From Rhizobium giardinii bv. giardinii H152 (GTDB taxonomy: Bacteria; Pseudomonadota; Alphaproteobacteria; Rhizobiales; Rhizobiaceae): DNA of 54,307 nt. Each line of letters opens with the position of its first letter. Within the stretch, counting starts at the first letter, position 1. Made by a program: the position numbers and the translations under genes. Below the pieces are notes generated by a model. It did no database searches. It had not been told where the DNA came from and saw only the letters and a list, made by a program, of their open reading frames with translations. Shown here piece by piece: positions 48,955 through 54,307 of the stretch. The DNA is taken from the NCBI RefSeq assembly GCF_000379605.1, contig NZ_KB902735.1:257535-311841 (forward strand). The letters are read 5' to 3'.

Positions 48955-50454
48955 TCAATGCTCGTATTGTGTGAAGGACGGATCGGCGAGATCCGTGAAG
49001 CGCGTGAACTCCGACTGGAAGGCGAGCTTGACGGTGCCGGTTGGCCCGTGGCGCTGCTTGGCGATGATCACGTCGGCGGTGCCCTTCACCTTTTCGAACT
49101 GCATCTTCCACTCTTCGTATTTCGGATCGAACTCGTCGCGCGGCTCCATGTTCTTGACGTAATATTCCTCACGGAAGACGAACAGCACGACGTCGGCGTC
49201 CTGCTCGATCGAGCCCGATTCACGAAGGTCGGAGAGCTGCGGCCGCTTGTCCTCGCGGCTTTCCACCTGGCGGGAAAGCTGGGAGAGTGCGATGATCGGC
49301 ACGTTCAGCTCCTTGCCGAGCGCCTTCAGGCCGGTGGTGATCTGGGTGATTTCCTGGACGCGGTTGTCGCTGGATTTGCCCGACCCGGTCATGAGCTGGA
49401 TATAGTCCACGACAAGGCAGTCGAGTCCGCGCTGGCGCTTGAGACGGCGCGCTCGGGCCGAAAGCTGGGCGATCGAGATGCCACCGGTCTGGTCGATATA
49501 AAGGGGCACCTTCTGCATGTGCTGCGAGCAGGCGACGAGTTTCTCGAAATCGTGCTCGGAAATATCGCCGCGCCGGATCTTCGAGGAGGAGACTTCCGTC
49601 TGTTCGGAAATGATACGGGTTGCCAGCTGCTCTGACGACATTTCGAGCGAATAGAAGCCGACGACGCCGCCGTTCTTGGCCTTCATCGACCCGTCTGCCT
49701 GAACTTCGCCTTCATAAGCCGCGGCAATGTTATAGGCGATGTTGGTGGCAAGCGAGGTCTTGCCCATGCCCGGACGTCCGGCAAGGACGATCAAGTCGGA
49801 ACGCTGCAGACCGCCCATCCGGGCGTCGAGCGAGTGAATGCCGGTGGAGATGCCCGACAGCGAACCGTCGCGCTCGAAGGCCTGCCCCGCCATGTCGATT
49901 GCCAATGCCACCGCGTCGTTGAACGACTGGAAGCCGCCGTCGTAGCGGCCGGTTTCCGCGAGTTCGAACAGGCGGCGTTCGGCATCCTCGATCTGGCTCT
50001 GCGGCGGCATGTCGAGCGGCGCGTCATAGGCGATGTTGACCATGTCCTCGCCGATGGTGATCAGCGACCTGCGCAGTGCCAGATCGTAGATCGCCCGGCC
50101 GTAATCTTCCGCGTTGATGATCGAGACGGCTTCCGAGGCGAGACGGGCGAGATATTGCGCCACCGTCATGTCGCCGACCTTCTCGTCGGCCTTCAGGAAG
50201 GTCTTGATGGTGACCGGGTTGGCGGTCTTGCCCATGCGGATGATGTCGCCGGCGACCTCGAAGATCTTGCGGTGCAGCGGTTCATTGAGATGCACGGGCT
50301 TCAGGAAGTCCGAGACCCGGTAGAAGGCGTCGTTGTTGACGAGAATGGCGCCCAGCAGCGCCTGCTCGGCCTCGAGATTGTTCGGCGCCTCGCGATAGTG
50401 TGCTTCGGCCTGATCCTTGGCTAGGGGGACAAGTCTGCGCGCTGCTTCGTTCAT
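48955..50454 (-). CDS. dnaB: Replicative DNA helicase DnaB
   Basis: DnaB unwinds DNA at the replication fork as a hexamer. The 499-residue protein has the N-terminal primase-interaction domain (NNLEAEQALLGAILVNNDAF, to ~residue 170) and a RecA-like motor: GRPGMGKTS at 226-234, SLEMSSEQLATRI (H1a), DYIQLMTGSG (Walker B, near 345), SQLSRQVESREDKRPQLSDL (H3) and the arginine-finger region AKQRHGPTGTVKLAF near the end. Motifs and length fit chromosomal DnaB. A ~390-bp gap separates it from rplI upstream. Confidence 0.96.
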   Translation of the reverse strand: MNEAARRLVPLAKDQAEAHYREAPNNLEAEQALLGAILVNNDAFYRVSDFLKPVHLNEPLHRKIFEVAGDIIRMGKTANPVTIKTFLKADEKVGDMTVAQYLARLASEAVSIINAEDYGRAIYDLALRRSLITIGEDMVNIAYDAPLDMPPQSQIEDAERRLFELAETGRYDGGFQSFNDAVALAIDMAGQAFERDGSLSGISTGIHSLDARMGGLQRSDLIVLAGRPGMGKTSLATNIAYNIAAAYEGEVQADGSMKAKNGGVVGFYSLEMSSEQLATRIISEQTEVSSSKIRRGDISEHDFEKLVACSQHMQKVPLYIDQTGGISIAQLSARARRLKRQRGLDCLVVDYIQLMTGSGKSSDNRVQEITQITTGLKALGKELNVPIIALSQLSRQVESREDKRPQLSDLRESGSIEQDADVVLFVFREEYYVKNMEPRDEFDPKYEEWKMQFEKVKGTADVIIAKQRHGPTGTVKLAFQSEFTRFTDLADPSFTQYEH

Positions 50455-50843
50455 GGCGTTCCGTCTCTGTGGTCTGATGATTACGGTACCGATTTGCGAA
50501 CATTGCGGTCAGGGGTCTAGTGTATAGCTGCAACAGCCGTCGACGCATTTGATCCGACGGCAAGCCGTCACCGTTGTTCACAGGGTCGCGCTGCTCAGCA
50601 GGAAAAATCTGTCGATACGGGCATCGGCTATTGACTGGATTTCTGACGCGAATCGCTATCGTCCAAGGCTATTCTAACGTGGGTTCGAACCGGGTGCAGA
50701 ATTTTTTGGCCGCAACTGTACGGCTGTCCACCGCTCAGGATGCAACGACGCTCCCATAGCCCCGGACGCAGAAAGGCCCGCGAGGTCAATCGCGGGCCTT
50801 TCAGTTTTGTTGAAGACGCGGGTCGGAACCGGCGCGGCCGTTC
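50455..50843. other. 389-bp gap between rplI and dnaB
   Basis: The gap contains the rplI terminator and otherwise no recognisable gene. Moderately AT-rich stretches at 50620-50710 may hold the dnaB promoter. A GGTTCGAACC string near 50684 is a chance T-loop-like sequence without a matching tRNA fold. Confidence 0.5.
50771..50802 (-). terminator. Terminator of the ribosomal operon after rplI
   Basis: A perfect 12-bp stem (GAAAGGCCCGCG and its complement) with an eight-base loop, about 40 bases beyond the rplI stop; its 3' arm ends CCTTTC. Confidence 0.82.
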
Positions 50844-51419
50844 TTATTCTTCTTCGGCTTCGTATTCAGCTTCCGGGTTGAAGAAGTCTTCCGGCTTCAG
50901 GGCGTCCTCGTCAACGCCGTAGATGGCGTCGGCGGAGGTGAGGCTTTCGCCCTTGAGCTGGCGGTCTGCCTCTTCAGCCGAACGGGCAACGTTCATCTGA
51001 ATCTTGATTTCGACTTCGGCATGCAGGTGCAAGACGACGTCGTGCAGGCCGATGGTCTTGATCGGGTTGTTGAGGTCGACCTGGTTGCGGCCGATGTTGA
51101 AGCCTTCGGCAGCGAGCGTTTCAACGATATCGCGGGCAGCGACCGAACCGTAGAGCTGACCGGTTTCGCCAGCCGAGCGAACGACGATGAAGGACTTGCC
51201 GTCCAGCTGTTCCGCAACGGTCTGGGCCTCGGACTTGCGCTCGAGGTTGCGGGCTTCGAGCGTTGCGCGCTCGGCCTCGAAACGCTTCTTGTTGGCTTCG
51301 TTGGCGCGCAGCGCCTTGCCGAGCGGCAAGAGGTAGTTACGGGCAAAGCCGTCGCGAACCTTGACGGTTTCGCCCATCTGGCCGAGCTTGGCGACGCGTT
51401 CGAGAAGAATGACTTGCAT
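50844..51419 (-). CDS. rplI: 50S ribosomal protein L9
   Basis: A 191-residue L9, which binds 23S rRNA near the L1 stalk. The N-terminus MQVILLERVAKLGQMGETVK and DGFARNYLLPLGKALRAN are the family signature. The long central helix is ~residues 40-75, and the C-terminal domain (KSFIVVRSAGETGQLYGSVA, VVLHLHAEVEIKIQMNV) is followed by an acidic tail ending EAEYEAEEE, longer than in E. coli but usual for rhizobia. AAAGGA precedes the ATG. It is the last gene of the rpsF-rpsR-DUF2232-rplI operon. Confidence 0.97.
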   Translation of the reverse strand: MQVILLERVAKLGQMGETVKVRDGFARNYLLPLGKALRANEANKKRFEAERATLEARNLERKSEAQTVAEQLDGKSFIVVRSAGETGQLYGSVAARDIVETLAAEGFNIGRNQVDLNNPIKTIGLHDVVLHLHAEVEIKIQMNVARSAEEADRQLKGESLTSADAIYGVDEDALKPEDFFNPEAEYEAEEE

Positions 51420-51442
51420 GGGATGTCCTTTCGTTTGTCTGT

Positions 51443-52420
51443 TCAGAGGTCTTTTGATTCAGTGTCAGTTGTTTTCCCTGCCGGCGACAGCGCGATGGCG
51501 CGCCGCGTGTCCATCAGGCCCGACAGGAGAAAGAAGAATGCCGGTACCTGAAAGATCAGCACCGACATGTAGCCGATCCACAGAACGGGCAGCCGCCAGG
51601 ACTTGCCACGCGTGCGGAAATGGAAGACGGCGAACCCGGCAAGCAGGAAACCCGCGCCGAAGGTGCCGCAGATGACTGCGCCGATCGTGGCCAGACCTCC
51701 ACCCATGAAGGCGAGAACCAGGCCGGCGAGGAAGGCGAAGATGGAATAGCGGTGCATGCGCAGCGTCGACGGCATGTCCTCGCGCGGGCGCAGGTTCTTG
51801 CCCGACATCTGGACGATGCGGCTGGCGACGTAATAGGCCGTAAACAGGATCATGACCCAGAGCATGCCAAACAGCAGCGGCCAGCCGATATTGAAGGCAG
51901 ACTTGAGCTGCTCGATCACCTCAGGGCTCAGATTGTACTGCGGATCCTGTGCCTTCATCGCGATCACCACCTGATCGACCACAAGGCTGGCAAGGCGGTC
52001 ATCATATCCGGTGATCGCGCCGATGATGATGGCGCCGACCGTTACCAGAAGGACGAGGTGACTGAGGATATCCGACAGCGGATACCAGGCAAGCGCGCCG
52101 TCCGGGCCGCCGAGTTCGGAAGCCGGCCGTGCCAGATTGGCGAGGTGGCTGAGCCAGGCGGCCGGTGCGAGCATGATGATCACGACGAACAGGGCAGACA
52201 AGGGCGAGGCAAACATCGCAAGGCCGAGGCCCGCGACGACAACCGCAACGGCGGCGGCGGCATTGCCCCAGCCGAGGCCGACGATGAGAACAGGCAGCGC
52301 TGCAGCAGCGACGAACAGAATGGCAAAATACGACTGCGTGTTCGCGCCGAGCAGGAGCAGGGCGGCGGTCACGCCGGCGAGGGCGCCGGTCAGCAGCGAT
52401 GTTGCATTCGGTGTCTTCAC
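51443..52420 (-). CDS. DUF2232 membrane protein
   Basis: A 325-residue protein with about eight predicted helices, for example SLLTGALAGVTAALLLLGA, SYFAILFVAAAALPVLIVGL, and the C-terminal VLWIGYMSVLIFQVPAFFFL. DUF2232 proteins are found in ribosomal protein operons of alphaproteobacteria between rpsR and rplI; their function is not known. I prefer the GTG at 52420 (AGGA eight bases upstream) over the in-frame TTG at 52441. It ends 23 bases before rplI. Confidence 0.88.
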   Translation of the reverse strand: MKTPNATSLLTGALAGVTAALLLLGANTQSYFAILFVAAAALPVLIVGLGWGNAAAAVAVVVAGLGLAMFASPLSALFVVIIMLAPAAWLSHLANLARPASELGGPDGALAWYPLSDILSHLVLLVTVGAIIIGAITGYDDRLASLVVDQVVIAMKAQDPQYNLSPEVIEQLKSAFNIGWPLLFGMLWVMILFTAYYVASRIVQMSGKNLRPREDMPSTLRMHRYSIFAFLAGLVLAFMGGGLATIGAVICGTFGAGFLLAGFAVFHFRTRGKSWRLPVLWIGYMSVLIFQVPAFFFLLSGLMDTRRAIALSPAGKTTDTESKDL

Positions 52421-52671
52421 GGTCGCTGTCCTGCTTATCAAGCAGTTAGAGGCGTTTCCTGATGAAGGAACAAAGCCCCAACATGGGTTTTAGCGCATAT
52501 GCGCCGGTGTTTCCGATCCGCGCCCAACGCGAAAGGGAGAAGGTGAGGCGATGCCGGGTGGCGGTTCGCCTCACCTGAGTGAGCTTCCGTCGAGTCAATC
52601 TCTCAACGGAGAGTCAAGTCAATCCAGATGCGTATCCGTTTCCTTGGAGCAGGGCTCCAAGGGGATATGCA

Positions 52672-52920
52672 TTAGGACATGACGTAGGGCAGGAGACCGA
52701 GGAAGCGGGCGCGCTTGATGGCCTGGGCCAGTTCGCGCTGCTTCTTCTGGGAAACTGCCGTGATGCGGGACGGAACGATCTTGCCGCGCTCGGAAATGTA
52801 GCGCTGCAGGAGACGGATGTCCTTGTAGTCGATCTTCGGAGCGTTGGCACCGGAGAAGGGGCAGGTCTTGCGGCGGCGATGGAAGGGGCGGCGGGCCGGA
52901 GCGGATGAAATGTCAGCCAT
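52672..52920 (-). CDS. rpsR: 30S ribosomal protein S18
   Basis: An 82-residue S18 that binds the 16S platform with S6. The segment RRKTCPFSGANAPKIDYKDI, then LLQRYISERGKIVPSRITAV and QKKQRELAQAIKRARFLGLL, is diagnostic. AGGAG precedes the ATG. It follows rpsF by 18 bases and is the second gene of the operon; 251 bases separate it from the DUF2232 gene. Confidence 0.97.
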   Translation of the reverse strand: MADISSAPARRPFHRRRKTCPFSGANAPKIDYKDIRLLQRYISERGKIVPSRITAVSQKKQRELAQAIKRARFLGLLPYVMS

Positions 52921-52938
52921 TGTCTTTTCTCCTAAACC

Positions 52939-53385
52939 TTATGCACGGTCTTCGCGCGGACGGCGCGGACGGTCTTCACGATCACCACGGTCCGGACGCG
53001 GGCCGCGGTCGCCGAAGCCACGCTCCGGACGATCGCCATCGCGGCGCGGACGGTCGTCGCGGTCGCGCTTCTGCATCATGGCGGACGGGCCGTCTTCATG
53101 CTTTTCGACAGCGATGGTCATGTAACGAAGGATGTCTTCGTTGATGCGCATCTGGCGCTCGACTTCGTGAACGGCCGGTGCCGGAGCATCGATGTCCATC
53201 AGAACGTAGTGAGCCTTGCGGTTCTTGTTGATGCGGTACGTCAGGGACTTGAGGCCCCAGTTTTCGACGCGCCCGACTTTTCCGCCGTTAGCTTCCAGTA
53301 CACCCTTGTACTGTTCGACGAGAGCGTCGACCTGCTGAGCGGAAATATCCTGCCGGGCAAGGAATACATGTTCATAAAGAGCCAT
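52939..53385 (-). CDS. rpsF: 30S ribosomal protein S6
   Basis: A 148-residue S6, partner of S18. The N-terminus is MALYEHVFLARQDISAQQVD, then WGLKSLTYRINKNRKAHYVL and MRINEDILRYMTIAVEKHED. The C-terminal 45 residues form an arginine/aspartate/glycine-rich tail (RDDRPRRDGDRPERGFGDRG), common in rhizobial S6 and likely flexible. The ATG at 53385 is three codons inside the longest frame, which would start with TTG. It is the first gene of the operon. Confidence 0.97.
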   Translation of the reverse strand: MALYEHVFLARQDISAQQVDALVEQYKGVLEANGGKVGRVENWGLKSLTYRINKNRKAHYVLMDIDAPAPAVHEVERQMRINEDILRYMTIAVEKHEDGPSAMMQKRDRDDRPRRDGDRPERGFGDRGPRPDRGDREDRPRRPREDRA

Positions 53386-54085
53386 GATGGCCAAGCCTTT
53401 CTTGCGTTAATCGTCACCCGGACCCCGGCGGCTAAGCCTCAACGACTGTTCTTTTGGCTCAAGCGAGCGGGCAAGAAAGTGTTGTTTCGAGACGGTCGAG
53501 AGCGGAGACACGGGAGGCTGGACCCCTTTAGGTCCTGACAGGTTTCTAAAAGCGGAAACCGGCCCTCCGTTCAGCCACCAGCCAGAAGACCGGATGTTGC
53601 GAACAGCGCGCTTATACGCATTTTTGCCCGAGAAGCAAGGGGCAGCGGGAAATTAGCGCGCCGCCGCGTGGCCTGCGGAAGTGCGCAACGCCTTCGTTCA
53701 CGCGCGGGAAAACCGCCGTGGTTGTCAAAGGACAGTTCGGACGGGGCGCTGAAAGCTGCCTCGTGAAAATAGAATAGGTGACACCTCTCAGCGCCCGTTT
53801 GGCGGTTTTTGCCCGCAAACTCGTACCGCTACGGCCTTGTCGGCCCTCTGTGCGATTGCACGCCCGCAGCAGCAGCATCGGCCTGCGGAGGGGAACCTTC
53901 TCGCGAACCCCGATGCCAGGGACTTCCGTCCTTTCCTTGACACCGGCGCCGGCCCCGCCAGACTGCCACGGCTGGCAGCGTATCCGTGGGCGGGACGGGA
54001 AGATTATGGCAGAGGTTTTGATGGCGGGGATGGATGGGGATGTAGGGCTTGTCCCTCACCAACAAAATCTGACAGTTAGAAGTGT
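53386..54085. other. 700-bp region upstream of rpsF without a recognised gene
   Basis: No convincing gene is seen. The part next to rpsF should hold the operon promoter and leader. At 53744-53796 a GGCGCTGA/TCAGCGCC inverted pair surrounds a perfect 11-bp palindrome, AGGTGACACCT (53776-53786). Short open frames on both strands lack ribosome binding sites and familiar motifs. Confidence 0.5.
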
Positions 54086-54199
54086 TGTCATCCTCGTCCC
54101 CGGGGTTAACCCGAGGATTGGCCCGAGGATCCAAGCACGCGCATCGCCCGAATGGTTGAGCGTTGGTGGGTTGAGGAATGGATCCTCGGGTCAGGCCCA
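54086..54199. repeat. Dispersed rhizobial repeat, apparently cut at its right end
   Basis: It begins TGTCATCCTCG, includes GGTTAACCCGAGGAT, and ends GGATCCTCGGGTCAGGCC. The related copy at 15357-15427 continues from the same point with the complementary GAGGATGAC end. That end is missing here and is replaced by insertion-sequence-like text. Confidence 0.65.
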
Positions 54200-54307
54200 C
54201 TGCTGTCCGGTTTAAATTTCTAGACACGGTGCATGACATTGATTCTACTCGTTTTCAGACGTTTCGCGGCGTTCTGGACACGAATTGGAGATCAATGTCA
54301 TGCCCCA
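54200..54307 (+). mobile_element. Left end of a putative insertion sequence with the start of its transposase gene
   Basis: The sequence from ACTGCTGTCCGGTTTAAA interrupts the dispersed repeat and runs to the window edge. GGAG nine bases before an ATG at 54300 begins a frame M-P-(H/Q), like the start of IS4-type transposases in rhizobia. Only eight bases of this frame are visible, so the family is a guess. The terminal inverted repeat cannot be tested without the other end. Confidence 0.4.

Noticed and set aside
50670..50700. T-arm-like GGTTCGAACC suggesting a tRNA
   Set aside because: The flanking bases cannot form a T-stem, and no acceptor or anticodon arm is found around it.

Overview
The window is a GC-rich chromosomal segment of an alphaproteobacterium, most likely Rhizobiaceae (Rhizobium/Agrobacterium/Sinorhizobium group). 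This rests on recognisable gene content and order (rpsF-rpsR-DUF2232-rplI, then dnaB, a TerC protein, alr, radA, cvpA, purF; psd-pssA; nadA-nadB-nadC with a nadQ-type regulator nearby), on two promoter-like sites matching the alphaproteobacterial EcfG general stress consensus, and on palindromic intergenic repeats of the kind common in rhizobia. No rRNA, tRNA, CRISPR array or prophage was seen.

Layout. 1-3.2 kb: the end of a Sel1-repeat protein, a secreted polysaccharide-lyase-like protein, recO, and a degraded gene fragment. 3.2-12.4 kb: a Tat-exported PhoX phosphatase with a candidate PHO box, a large DUF2339 membrane protein, an HD phosphohydrolase, a MOSC protein, a frameshifted aldo/keto reductase and an MFS transporter. 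12.4-19.4 kb: the de novo NAD genes nadA, nadB and nadC behind a strong palindrome, two small genes, a frameshifted TSUP-family exporter, periplasmic Cu-Zn superoxide dismutase, and the likely NAD repressor NadQ as last gene of a tightly overlapping minus-strand operon (ygfZ, HD hydrolase, tyrosine phosphatase, nadQ). 21.4-25 kb: conserved small secreted or hypothetical proteins, a Nudix hydrolase, the SRAP DNA-crosslink protein, and a 51-codon gene with an excellent ribosome binding site. 25.3-31.1 kb: cysS, three tandem GFA-family paralogues translationally coupled to a proline iminopeptidase, and cimA (citramalate synthase, isoleucine pathway). 31.1-37.6 kb: a DUF433/DUF5615 toxin-antitoxin pair, periplasmic CpdB, RarD, a LOG-family protein and a LysM envelope protein. 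37.7-41.4 kb: an Atm1-type ABC exporter and the phosphatidylethanolamine genes psd and pssA. 41.4-53.4 kb, all minus strand: an SDR oxidoreductase, purF, cvpA, radA with a parDE-type module directly upstream, alr, a TerC protein, dnaB, rplI, a DUF2232 protein, rpsR and rpsF. The last 0.9 kb has no housekeeping gene; it holds a dispersed repeat that appears to be cut by the left end of an insertion sequence running off the window.

The most interesting points are the NadQ/nadABC pairing with a 29-bp dyad upstream of nadA, paired candidate EcfG promoters in front of the TSUP and sodC genes, two single-base frameshifts in otherwise intact genes, the triple GFA array, a toxin stop codon fused to the radA start, and the repeat-interrupting insertion at the right edge. 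I see no clear new multi-gene defence or biosynthetic system.
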